DNA of 64,000 nucleotides from JAOTZA01 sp965224065 (GTDB lineage Bacteria > Acidobacteriota > Thermoanaerobaculia > Multivoradales > JAHEKO01), in NCBI GenBank assembly GCA_965224065.1, contig CBDCYF010000005.1, forward strand, positions 3,348,001-3,412,000, given 5' to 3'. The stretch's first letter is position 1, and every line of letters begins with the position of its first letter. Under the pieces are notes generated by a model. It worked only from the letters and a program-made list of their open reading frames with translations, was not told the DNA's origin and searched no databases. Positions 34,342-42,479 of the stretch are shown piece by piece. The position numbers were made by a program, and so were the translations under genes.

Positions 34342-36109
34342 CCGAGGCATCGGCACCACCGGCGCCTTGGGCGTTGGCCTGTTGCTCTGGATCGCGGTCG
34401 CGCCGCTCGCCGCGCAACCCGGAGAAGATGCGCTGTCGTTGCGACCGGAGGTCCAGCGCCGGCTGGGCGGGCTGCAAGAGCGCTGGCTGGAGTGGTTGAC
34501 CGTAGTGCAGGCGGGACAGGTCGATGAGGCGGAGCGGGCGGCCTCGGCGCTGGTCGACGAAAGTCGGAGGGCGGGCCTGCAGCGGCTTCCCGATCTCGCC
34601 ATCGCCGCCGCCGCTCGAGCGGTCCAATTCGCCGAGGACGGCGAAAAGGCTCGGGCGTCCTGGAGCCTGGACCTGGCCGAACGGCTGGATCCAAAGCGAT
34701 CGGAGACGGCGTTTGCGCGCGCCGCCATCGCGCAGCTCGACGGCCGGTTTTTCGACCGCGTAGGCTGGCTGCTGGCCGGGCTCGGCCGGCTGTGGTTCGT
34801 GCCCCTGCAGCGCTATGTGGCGCTCAACAACGTCCTCACCTGGCTGTTCAATTCCCTGGCTCTTGGGGCGCTGGCGTTTGTCGGTCTCCAGATGGCGACT
34901 CGGGGCCAGATCCTCTACCGCGACATCGTCACGCTTCTTGGGCGCTCGCTGCCGGAGCCGGCGGCGCACGCGCTGGCGATCTGTCTGCTGCTGTGGCCGA
35001 TCCTGCTTCCCACAGGCTTGCTCTGGCTAGCGTTGTTCTGGTCAGTGCTTCTTTGGGGATACGGCTCGCGCAGCGAGCGGGTCACCATGATCTGCCTGTG
35101 GGTCTTTCTGGGGGCGCTGCCTTTTTTGGTGAGCGAGCAGACCCGGCGGATGAGCTTGCGCCTGTCGCGGCCGCTTCTGCGAGTGGACAGCGTCGCCGCC
35201 GGCCGGCTCGACGGCACTCTGGTACCCGACTTGGGGACCCTCGAGGCGCTGCTTCCCGACAGCATCGCCCGCAAACACCTATCGGCGGATCTCCACTTGA
35301 AATTGCGCCAGTGGGACCGGGCCCGCCCTCTCTACGAGGAGGTACTCGAGAGCGAGCCGCACAACACGGCGGCGCTAGCCGATCTCGGTGCCTGCCGTTT
35401 TTATGAGGGTGACTTTGAAGGCGCCGCGGGCCTGATGGAGCGGGCAACCGCTCGGCCGGACGCCTCTGCCGCCGCCTTCTTCAACTTGAGCCGCGCTTAC
35501 TCGGAGCTGTTCCGCTTCGACGACGCGGTTCCGGTTCTGGCTCGGGCCAGCGCCGTGAACAGCGCCGCCGTTCGGGAGTGGAGCAAGCACGACATCTCCG
35601 AGGAAGTCATTTCCACCGGTGGCGGTTTGCATCGAAGGGACGAGATCCGCCGCGAGCTGGCGGGAGTGTGGAAGGGTGGAGAGACCGACCCTTCGCTGGT
35701 TGCGGCGTGGCGGCGCACGCTGTCATTGCCACTTGCCATTGTGCTGGTCTTGCCCGCGGTGGCACTCCAGGTGCTGCGGCGCAAGGCGGGCAATCGTTCG
35801 CGGCGGCTCGATTCGGAGTGGTGGAGCGGATCCGCCGAGCAGGCGCGACGCGCATTCCTGCCGGGAGTGGCCGAGACCGAGCAGGGCCATTCGCTGCGCG
35901 CTTTGGCGGCCCTGGGGGTGCTGGTGTTTCTGGGATCGCTGTCGATCCACTCGTGGGTGGGTTACAGCCTGCCGCTTGGCATCGATCCTCGTACGGCGAT
36001 CCTCGGCTACATCGCAGCGATCGGTTTGGGGGTCTTCTTTGTGGTTCGGTGGATGCTGGCTCGAGGCCCGGGTGGGCGCCGAGTCGCAGACCGGCGTAAA
36101 AGCGGCTGA
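34322..36109 (+). CDS. Multi-pass membrane protein with TPR-like segment
   Basis: 595 residues. A signal/anchor (about 12-30) precedes a helical domain, a cluster of hydrophobic helices (about 170-285), a TPR-like stretch (about 320-400, DLHLKLRQWDRARPLYEEVL and AALADLGACRFYEGDFEGA) and two or three more membrane helices at 460-585. No catalytic motif and no family I can name. It starts inside the DUF1844 gene and is followed 6 nt later by the DUF4388 gene, so the three form an operon. It may be an inner-membrane assembly factor (inference). Confidence 0.65.
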   Translation: MCKRPRSRGIGTTGALGVGLLLWIAVAPLAAQPGEDALSLRPEVQRRLGGLQERWLEWLTVVQAGQVDEAERAASALVDESRRAGLQRLPDLAIAAAARAVQFAEDGEKARASWSLDLAERLDPKRSETAFARAAIAQLDGRFFDRVGWLLAGLGRLWFVPLQRYVALNNVLTWLFNSLALGALAFVGLQMATRGQILYRDIVTLLGRSLPEPAAHALAICLLLWPILLPTGLLWLALFWSVLLWGYGSRSERVTMICLWVFLGALPFLVSEQTRRMSLRLSRPLLRVDSVAAGRLDGTLVPDLGTLEALLPDSIARKHLSADLHLKLRQWDRARPLYEEVLESEPHNTAALADLGACRFYEGDFEGAAGLMERATARPDASAAAFFNLSRAYSELFRFDDAVPVLARASAVNSAAVREWSKHDISEEVISTGGGLHRRDEIRRELAGVWKGGETDPSLVAAWRRTLSLPLAIVLVLPAVALQVLRRKAGNRSRRLDSEWWSGSAEQARRAFLPGVAETEQGHSLRALAALGVLVFLGSLSIHSWVGYSLPLGIDPRTAILGYIAAIGLGVFFVVRWMLARGPGGRRVADRRKSG

Positions 36110-36115
36110 TCGATC

Positions 36116-37477
36116 ATGGAAGGCACCATCCGCGACGGAGCGCTCTACGAAGCCCTGGTGGCTTTGGGAAGGGCCGAGCGGACCGGCATCCTGACGGTCC
36201 AGGGGGAAGAGGAGATCATCGCCTTTTCGATCTCCAAAGGGGAGATCGTCTCGGCGGACGCGCTCAACCAGACCCTGGAGGAAGGGCTGGGAGAAGTCTT
36301 GATCGAGAACCGGATGGTCAGCGCAGAGGACTTCTCGGGGCTGGCCGCCGAGTACCAGGCCGGGGGAGGCCGGGTAATCGATCTGCTGGTCGAGCGCTCC
36401 TATCTGTCGCGGGCGCAACTTCTGGCCGCTCTTCGCGAGCACACTTACCGGCTCTGTCTCGAAGCGTTTACCTGGCGCGAGGGCGAGTTTCGTTTCTATC
36501 AGGGTGAAGAAGTTGCGTTCGAGGAGGGGTTTCAGCCCATCGAGGTCGACGAGTTGTGCGTTCGAGCCACGCAGGATCTGGGGGCCGGAGGACCGCTCGA
36601 AGGCGGCGTGCCGGCACCGGCGACGGTCTACCGCCGCGCCGAGTCGTTTCTTGCGAAGGCCGGCGCGGGGGGCGGCGAGGAGTCGCTCCTCGAGACTACC
36701 GGCGAGAACTACGGACCGGCGGCCTACCGCTTCTTCAGTTTTATCGACGGGGAGCGCTCACTGGCTGGCGCGGCCACCGAGGCCGAGGTGCCGATTCATA
36801 CCGCGCAGCACCTGGCCCACCGCTGGGCGGCTCAGGACATCCTCGAGCTGCGTTCCGCGGTCGAGAGGCCGGAGCCGGTCGAGCCCCGGATCGATCTGTC
36901 TCTGGGCCGCGAGGAAGTTCTCGATCCGGTGGAAGGCGTCCGGCTCCGGGACGAGTTCGAGGACGCGCCCCCGCCGGAGGTCGAGCCGGAAAGGACACCG
37001 CGTCCTCGGCGGGAGCGCTTCCCGGCGTCGACCCCGTGGCCCAGCCGGGTGATGGGGATCGGGCTGTGGGCCGCGGCCGTCGTTTTGCTGATCACGCAGC
37101 CGACCAGGATCTTGCTTCCGTTTCCCTGGCAGGGTGGCCTGCGCGAGGATTACCGAAAGGAACAGCGCAGATTGATCCACTTCAATGTCGAGCAGGCGGC
37201 GACCACGTTCTTTCTGCTCAACGGTCGCTATCCGGAAGAGCTGGGTGAGCTCGAATCGGCGCGGCTGCTCTCCGCACAGGACCGGTTCGATCCTTCCGGG
37301 GAGCCGCTGGTGCTCTCCTCGGCAACGGCCAGCTTCGCGGTCGAGACCGATCCGCTAAGCGAGACCGCGTCCGAGACGTCGCTGACCTCGACGATCACCG
37401 GGAACTTTCTGCTCGACCCGGAGTTCGTGAGCGAGCCGGCGGGGAGCTCGGAGCCTCCGCTGGTGTTGCTGGACTAA
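36116..37477 (+). CDS. DUF4388 protein with membrane anchor and pseudopilin-like tail
   Basis: 453 residues. The N-terminal DUF4388 domain (ALGRAERTGILTVQG, IIAFSISKGEIVSADALNQ) and a second helical unit (SYLSRAQLLAALREHTYRLC) match the plan of the protein at 23291. A Pro/Glu/Arg linker, one transmembrane helix (about 308-325) and a C-terminal region with FFLLNGRYPEELGELESARL follow; the last resembles the globular part of pseudopilins. Probably a signalling or assembly adaptor; no enzymatic signature. Confidence 0.65.
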   Translation: MEGTIRDGALYEALVALGRAERTGILTVQGEEEIIAFSISKGEIVSADALNQTLEEGLGEVLIENRMVSAEDFSGLAAEYQAGGGRVIDLLVERSYLSRAQLLAALREHTYRLCLEAFTWREGEFRFYQGEEVAFEEGFQPIEVDELCVRATQDLGAGGPLEGGVPAPATVYRRAESFLAKAGAGGGEESLLETTGENYGPAAYRFFSFIDGERSLAGAATEAEVPIHTAQHLAHRWAAQDILELRSAVERPEPVEPRIDLSLGREEVLDPVEGVRLRDEFEDAPPPEVEPERTPRPRRERFPASTPWPSRVMGIGLWAAAVVLLITQPTRILLPFPWQGGLREDYRKEQRRLIHFNVEQAATTFFLLNGRYPEELGELESARLLSAQDRFDPSGEPLVLSSATASFAVETDPLSETASETSLTSTITGNFLLDPEFVSEPAGSSEPPLVLLD

Positions 37478-37604
37478 CAGAAGGGACGGACTTGGACGGC
37501 GGGCACGGCCGGAGGCTCCACGCAGGGCCTCGTCAAAGAAATCTGCGTGCTATTTGGACGTGAGCGTTGGCCGCGGGAATTAAATCTTAGCGCCTAGCTG
37601 TTAG

Positions 37605-37651
37605 ATTGAGTGACGCCGGGACTTGACAGTCCTCGGCTAAGGTTTTACGCT
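37605..37651 (+). promoter_or_regulatory. Probable dnaK promoter with weak HspR-site-like half
   Basis: A perfect -35 TTGACA lies at 37623-37628 with a weak TACGCT 17 nt later (37646-37651). ATTGAGT at 37605-37611 matches 6/7 of the left arm of the HspR inverted repeat (CTTGAGT-N7-ACTCAAG); the right arm is poor (ACTTGAC). Direct control by the HspR encoded in this operon is plausible but the site is not convincing alone. A CIRCE element was not found. Confidence 0.4.
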
Positions 37652-37711
37652 GAGTCCGGCTCCAGCCCAGAGCTGCTGGGCCGTCCAAACACCACAAGGA
37701 GAACCCAGATC

Positions 37712-39625
37712 GTGAGCAAAATCATCGGAATTGACTTGGGCACGACCAACAGCGTCGTGGCCGTGATGGAGGGGTCGGACACCAAGGTCCTGCCCAATTC
37801 GGAGGGCAACCGCACCACGCCCTCGGTCGTCGCCTTCTCGAAGGCCGGCGAGCGTCTGGTCGGGCAGGTGGCCAAGCGCCAGGCCGTGACCAACCCGGAA
37901 AAGACCATCTATTCGATCAAGCGGTTTATGGGCCGCCGGTTCGACGAGGTCTCCGAGGAGATGAAGATGGTGCCCTACGACGTCGTCGCCGAGGGCAGCG
38001 GCGTACGGATCGTGGTGGACGACAAGAAGTATCCGCCCGAGGAGATCTCGGCGATGATCCTGCAGAAGCTCAAGCAGGCGGCCGAGGATTTTCTGGGTGA
38101 CAAGGTCGAGCGCGCGGTCATCACCGTCCCGGCCTATTTCAATGACGCCCAACGCCAGGCCACCAAGGACGCCGGCAAGATCGCAGGGCTCAAAGTCGAG
38201 CGGCTGGTCAACGAGCCGACGGCCGCGGCGCTCGCCTACGGCCTCGACAAGAAGAAGGACGAGCTGATCGCGGTGTACGACTTCGGCGGCGGCACGTTCG
38301 ACATCTCGATTCTCGAGGTCGGTGACGGCGTGGTCGAGGTCAAGGCCACCAACGGTGACACTCACCTGGGTGGCGACAACATCGACCAGCGAATCATCGA
38401 CTGGCTCCTAGAGGAGTTCAAGAAGGATCAGGGCATCGACCTGTCGCAGGACCCGATGGCGGTCCAGCGTCTGCGCGAGGCGGCCGAGAAGGCCAAGATC
38501 GAGCTGTCGAGCGCGCAGGAGACCGACATCAATCTGCCGTTCATCACCGCCGACTCCTCGGGTCCGAAGCACTTAAACCTCAAGCTGACCCGCAACCAGC
38601 TCGAGAGGATGATCGAGGATCTGATCAAGCGCTCGATCGTGCCTTGCGAGCAGGCGCTCAAGGACGCGGGGGTGACCGCCAAGGACATCGATGAAGTGGT
38701 CCTGGTCGGCGGACAGACTCGGATGCCGGCGATCCAAAAGGTGGTCGAGGAGTTCTTTGGCAAGGAGCCCCACCGCGGCGTCAACCCGGATGAGGTCGTG
38801 GCCATCGGCGCGGCGATCCAGGGTGGCGTTTTGCGCGGCGACGTCAAGGACATGCTGTTGCTCGACGTGACGCCGCTATCGCTGGGCATCGAGACCCTGG
38901 GCGCGGTGTTTACCAAGCTGATCGACCGCAACACCACGATCCCGACCCGCAAGAGCGAGACGTTCTCGACCGCGGCCGACAACCAGACCTCGGTCGAGGT
39001 GCACGTCCTGCAGGGCGAGCGCGAGATGGCACGCGACAACCGGACGCTGGGCCGGTTTCATCTGGTCGGAATCCCGGCGGCCCCGCGGGGTGTGCCGCAG
39101 GTCGAGGTGACCTTTGACATCGACGCCAACGGAATCCTGAACGTTTCGGCAAAGGATCTGGGCACGCAGAAAGAACAGAAGATCACCATCACCGGCTCGA
39201 GCGGTCTGGCCGAGGACGAGATCGATCGGATGGTCAACGACGCCGACTCGCACGCCGAGGAGGACAAGAAGCGGCGCCAGAAGGTCGAAGCGCACAATGC
39301 CCTCGACCAGCTCATCTACACCACCGAGAAGACCTACGAGGAGAACAAGGAGAAGCTGGGAGCGGACGAGAAGGGCGAGCTCGAAGGCGAGCTCGAAGGC
39401 GCGCTCGAAGCCGCCAAGAAGGCGCTCGAGGCGGACGAGGTCACCGAGATGGAAGCCGCGGGCCAGCGACTCACCGAGGCGTCCCACAAGATAGCCGAGG
39501 CCATGTACAAGCAGGCCGGCGGCGAGCCCGGCGAACCGGCCGCGAGCGCCGACACCGGTGCCGGTGGGGACGACGACGAGGTGATCGACGCCGAGTACGT
39601 CGACGTGGACGAAAGCACGGGGTAA
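37712..39625 (+). CDS. dnaK: Hsp70 chaperone DnaK
   Basis: 637 residues, full length. GIDLGTTNSVVAV, IYDFGGGTFDIS-like VYDFGGGTFDISILEVGDG, the NEPTAAALAYG loop and DEVVLVGGQTRMP are all present, with an acidic Gly/Ala-rich tail ending DAEYVDVDE. It has the Gram-negative length and the KRFMGRR segment. GTG 37712 has AAGGAGA upstream at slightly long spacing; the open frame extends 34 codons further but without family similarity. It leads the dnaK-hsp20-hspR operon; grpE and dnaJ are not in the window. Confidence 0.96.
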   Translation: MSKIIGIDLGTTNSVVAVMEGSDTKVLPNSEGNRTTPSVVAFSKAGERLVGQVAKRQAVTNPEKTIYSIKRFMGRRFDEVSEEMKMVPYDVVAEGSGVRIVVDDKKYPPEEISAMILQKLKQAAEDFLGDKVERAVITVPAYFNDAQRQATKDAGKIAGLKVERLVNEPTAAALAYGLDKKKDELIAVYDFGGGTFDISILEVGDGVVEVKATNGDTHLGGDNIDQRIIDWLLEEFKKDQGIDLSQDPMAVQRLREAAEKAKIELSSAQETDINLPFITADSSGPKHLNLKLTRNQLERMIEDLIKRSIVPCEQALKDAGVTAKDIDEVVLVGGQTRMPAIQKVVEEFFGKEPHRGVNPDEVVAIGAAIQGGVLRGDVKDMLLLDVTPLSLGIETLGAVFTKLIDRNTTIPTRKSETFSTAADNQTSVEVHVLQGEREMARDNRTLGRFHLVGIPAAPRGVPQVEVTFDIDANGILNVSAKDLGTQKEQKITITGSSGLAEDEIDRMVNDADSHAEEDKKRRQKVEAHNALDQLIYTTEKTYEENKEKLGADEKGELEGELEGALEAAKKALEADEVTEMEAAGQRLTEASHKIAEAMYKQAGGEPGEPAASADTGAGGDDDEVIDAEYVDVDESTG

Positions 39626-39629
39626 CTTC

Positions 39630-40121
39630 TTGAACGAACCGCGGGGCCTGGGTCCTTACCTCCGGGAGCTCGAGGGGTTGCGCCGCCGACTGGAAGCGTT
39701 CCTCGATCACGCCCTGGTCGAGGAGGAGTATCCGGTCTCCGAGGAGGCGGCGCCGGGCTCCTGGTCGCCGGCGGTGGATCTGGTCGAAACCGGTGGTGGC
39801 TATGTCCTCTCCGCCGAGCTCCCCGGGATCGAGCGTTCCGACATCGATCTGGAGGTCGACGGCCGCCGGGTGGTCCTCTCGGGCCGGCGCCCTGCGCCCG
39901 GCGGTACGCCGGCCGGAGCGGCGCCACCCGCTTTCCGGCGGATGGAGAGAAGCCACGGGCCCTTCCGGCGGGTGTTCGAGCTGGACAAGGACGTGGACTC
40001 ACAGCGGGTCGAGGCCAAGCTCGCTCGAGGTGTTCTGGTGGTGCGCTTTCCCAAGGTCGAAGAGGGCGTCCGCCAGGTCGTGGTCGACGACGCCGGGCCC
40101 GGGGGAGGGGACCGATCGTGA
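39630..40121 (+). CDS. Hsp20/alpha-crystallin small heat shock protein
   Basis: 163 residues with the alpha-crystallin domain at about 45-150: SPAVDLVETGGGYVLSAELP, GIERSDIDLEVDGRRVVLSG and the C-terminal ARGVLVVRFPK with GVL motif. An insertion PAPGGTPAGAAPPAF lies in the loop before the FRRxF strand. TTG 39630 starts 4 nt after the dnaK stop. Its stop overlaps the hspR start (GTGA). A holdase co-induced with DnaK. Confidence 0.88.
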   Translation: MNEPRGLGPYLRELEGLRRRLEAFLDHALVEEEYPVSEEAAPGSWSPAVDLVETGGGYVLSAELPGIERSDIDLEVDGRRVVLSGRRPAPGGTPAGAAPPAFRRMERSHGPFRRVFELDKDVDSQRVEAKLARGVLVVRFPKVEEGVRQVVVDDAGPGGGDRS

Positions 40122-40492
40122 CCGCCAAAACCAGGCGCCGCTACGTGATGATCAGCGCCGTCGCCGAGCGCTTCGACATTCATCCCCAGACTCTCAGGAT
40201 GTACGAGAAGGAGGGGCTGATCCAGCCGCAGCGCAGCGCCGGCAACACCCGGCTCTATGACGAGGACACACTTCGGCGGCTCGAGCTGATTCTCACCCTG
40301 ACGCGCGACCTGGGTGTCAACCTGGCGGGAGTCGAGGTGGTTCTCAACATGCGCGAACAGCTCGAGTCGATGCAGCTCGAGATGGACCGGCTGCTGGAGA
40401 TCGTCAAGCGCGAGATGATCGACAAGAAGCGCGGCGTCGACCGGCGCTTCGCGCTCGAGAAGTTCGAGGGCGGACCGCCGACGACCACCTGA
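40118..40492 (+). CDS. hspR: MerR-family heat shock repressor HspR
   Basis: 124 residues. A MerR-type winged helix: MISAVAERFDIHPQTLRMYE followed by KEGLIQPQRS and NTRLYDEDTLRRLELI, then a helical dimerisation segment. HIHPQTLRxYExxGL is the HspR signature; HspR represses dnaK operons and uses DnaK as co-repressor in Streptomyces. Location as the last gene of the dnaK operon, with a 4-nt overlap to hsp20, fits autoregulation. Confidence 0.88.
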   Translation: MTAKTRRRYVMISAVAERFDIHPQTLRMYEKEGLIQPQRSAGNTRLYDEDTLRRLELILTLTRDLGVNLAGVEVVLNMREQLESMQLEMDRLLEIVKREMIDKKRGVDRRFALEKFEGGPPTTT

Positions 40493-40569
40493 TCCACGGT
40501 CCGACCTGTAAGCGTCGGAGACCCCGTTTTCGGGCTCGAACGGTGCCCGCCGCCGTCCGAGTGGGGTGC

Positions 40570-40575
40570 TAACAT
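40570..40575 (+). promoter_or_regulatory. Candidate leaderless -10 box
   Basis: TAACAT ends 6 nt before the ATG of the DnaC-like gene; no ribosome binding site lies between them. Confidence 0.45.
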
Positions 40576-40581
40576 CGGTCG

Positions 40582-41430
40582 ATGGAGTTGGACGAGCGCC
40601 GCCCGGAGAGTTGCCCCGATTGCGGCGGCAGAGGCTGGATTCTGGAACCGGACGGCGGGGCCGGCTCGGCTCGGCCGTGTGCCTGCCGCCGGGACTCCCT
40701 GGTGCCAAAGCTGCTTGCGCGCTCGGGAATCCCCGAGCGCTATCGCGGCAAGACCCTGGCCAACTTCAAGATCGATCACGGCGGTGAGGGCGAGAGCTCT
40801 TCCCGGCTGGATGCCGCCAAGCGATGTGAGAATTATCTGGCCGGGTTTATCCCCGGCAGCACCGAGCAGGGGCTGTTGTTTTGCGGTCCTCCCGGGGTCG
40901 GGAAGACCCACCTGGCGGTGGCGGTCCTCACCGAGCTCGTCACCACGTATGCGCTACGCGGGGTGTTTGTGGACTTCACCTCGCTGGTCCACCGTATTCA
41001 GTCGACTTTTGATCCCAGCTCGCCCGAGTCCAAGCGCGAGGTCCTCGATCCGGTGACCCGCGCCGAGGTCTTGGTGCTCGATGAGCTGGGGGCCCAGAAG
41101 CCCACACAGTGGGTCCGCGACACCCTCTATCTGATCGTCAACACCCGCTACATGAGCCGGCTGCCCACCTTCTTGACTACCAACTATGAGCTGGAGCGGA
41201 AGAAGGCCCGCGGACCGCGAGCCCTCGACAAGCCGCTCGATCGCCCCCCGGATGGGGGCACCGATGCGGGGTCGGAGTCGCCCCCTGGATGGGTTGGGGG
41301 CCGCGAGACGCTGGCCGAGCGGGTCGGCGCCAACCTGGTCAGCCGGCTCTACGAGATGACCGGAAAGCCGGTCGAGATCCGCGCCGAGGATTTCCGGCGC
41401 GACGTCAAGATGCACAGCCAGACGTTCTAG
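40582..41430 (+). CDS. DnaC/DnaI-like AAA+ ATPase with N-terminal zinc finger
   Basis: 282 residues. The N-terminal zinc knuckle CPDCGGRGW...CACRRD is followed by an AAA+ core: Walker A GPPGVGKTH, Walker B VLVLDELG, sensor TTNYELERKK, and an arginine-finger-like NLVSRLYEM. This is the layout of helicase loaders DnaC/DnaI and of IstB-like proteins; without an adjacent transposase the loader role is more likely. An unusual polar insertion (about residues 215-240, DRPPDGGTDAGSESPPG) sits near sensor I. Confidence 0.8.
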   Translation: MELDERRPESCPDCGGRGWILEPDGGAGSARPCACRRDSLVPKLLARSGIPERYRGKTLANFKIDHGGEGESSSRLDAAKRCENYLAGFIPGSTEQGLLFCGPPGVGKTHLAVAVLTELVTTYALRGVFVDFTSLVHRIQSTFDPSSPESKREVLDPVTRAEVLVLDELGAQKPTQWVRDTLYLIVNTRYMSRLPTFLTTNYELERKKARGPRALDKPLDRPPDGGTDAGSESPPGWVGGRETLAERVGANLVSRLYEMTGKPVEIRAEDFRRDVKMHSQTF

Positions 41431-41438
41431 CGAATCCC

Positions 41439-42479
41439 ATGCGACTTTCCGCCATCGACGCCGTCCAGCGCGGCCTGACCAATCTGCGCTCCAACTGGGA
41501 GCTGGCTCTTCTGCAGATGCTTCAGGGGCTCATTCTCTCGGTCCTGAGTCTGGCCGGTGTGGTGCCGATCGTCCTCGCTCTTGGCGCGGGCTTTTTGCGC
41601 ACGTTCTGGTCGGCGTCGACGTCACCGTGGGGCGGTGGCTCGGGACCGCCGGATTTCTCGCCCTACATCGAGCGGCTGGTCTCCAACTGGCCGATCTTTG
41701 CCGCGGCAATCTTTGGCGCTTTTTGCGTGTGGACCCTGGCCTTTGTCATCTACTGCTATTTCCAGGCCGGCGTGCTCGGTGAGCTGGCCGCGGGCGATGC
41801 CAAGGCCTCGCGGTCGGCGTCGGAACGGCCGGCTCACGCCGACTTCCGGATCTACAGCCTGGCGGGCTTCAACACCCAGGGGCAGGCCGGGGTGTGGAAG
41901 TTCTTCTGGCTGATCAACCTGTTCGCCATCCTGGGGCTGCTGGTGATCCTGGTCTTTGTGCTGCTTTTGTTCGGTGTGGTGACCGCGGCGTTCCGCGACG
42001 GCGGCTCACCCGGCGCCGCCATCGGTCTGGGTTGTTTCTCGGCGCTCTTTTTGGTTCCGATCTGGATCTTCCTGAGTCTTTGGAGCCAGCTCGCCAAGGC
42101 GGTGCTGGTGAGCGGGTCGGATGGTATTTGGGACGCGTTTCGCAGCTCGTTCACCCTGTTGTTTCGCCGTCTTGGCGCGGTGCTGCTGATTGCGCTGCTG
42201 GCCATCGTGGCGGGGGTTGCGGTGTCGATGGTGTTTATGCCGCTGTCGCTCGCCACCGACTTCGCCCTGGGCGACGACTTCGGCATCCAGATCGCGGCCG
42301 ACATCGTGCTGATGGTCCTGCAGAGCATCGTTGGGGCGGTCTTGAGCGTTGCGATCGCCGCGATCCTGATTGCCCTGGCCCGTTCCGAGATGGCTCGTTC
42401 CGAGCTGGCCCTTTCGGAAGCGCCAAAGGCCGGAGGCGGGCCCGCGGATCCGACTCTGGGTGAGGGCGCGCCGGCGTGA
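41439..42479 (+). CDS. Multi-pass membrane protein
   Basis: 346 residues with six to seven hydrophobic helices (about 23-50, 82-108, 155-180, 190-215, 245-270 and 285-312) and a Pro/Gly-rich tail. The N-terminus AIDAVQRGLTNLRSNWELAL is amphipathic. No named family; it resembles DUF-type membrane proteins of the YciC/glycerophosphoryl-anchor kind, but this is not secure. It begins 8 nt after the ATPase stop and overlaps the SpoIID gene by 4 nt. Confidence 0.65.
   Translation: MRLSAIDAVQRGLTNLRSNWELALLQMLQGLILSVLSLAGVVPIVLALGAGFLRTFWSASTSPWGGGSGPPDFSPYIERLVSNWPIFAAAIFGAFCVWTLAFVIYCYFQAGVLGELAAGDAKASRSASERPAHADFRIYSLAGFNTQGQAGVWKFFWLINLFAILGLLVILVFVLLLFGVVTAAFRDGGSPGAAIGLGCFSALFLVPIWIFLSLWSQLAKAVLVSGSDGIWDAFRSSFTLLFRRLGAVLLIALLAIVAGVAVSMVFMPLSLATDFALGDDFGIQIAADIVLMVLQSIVGAVLSVAIAAILIALARSEMARSELALSEAPKAGGGPADPTLGEGAPA

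Noticed and set aside
37580..37620. CIRCE element upstream of dnaK
   Set aside because: TTAGC and GAGTG are present, but spacing and arms do not fit TTAGCACTC-N9-GAGTGCTAA, and the operon encodes HspR, which implies another control.
40582..41430. IstB insertion-sequence helper
   Set aside because: No transposase (IstA) gene, terminal inverted repeats or target duplication nearby; the zinc-finger N-terminus favours a DnaC/DnaI-like loader.
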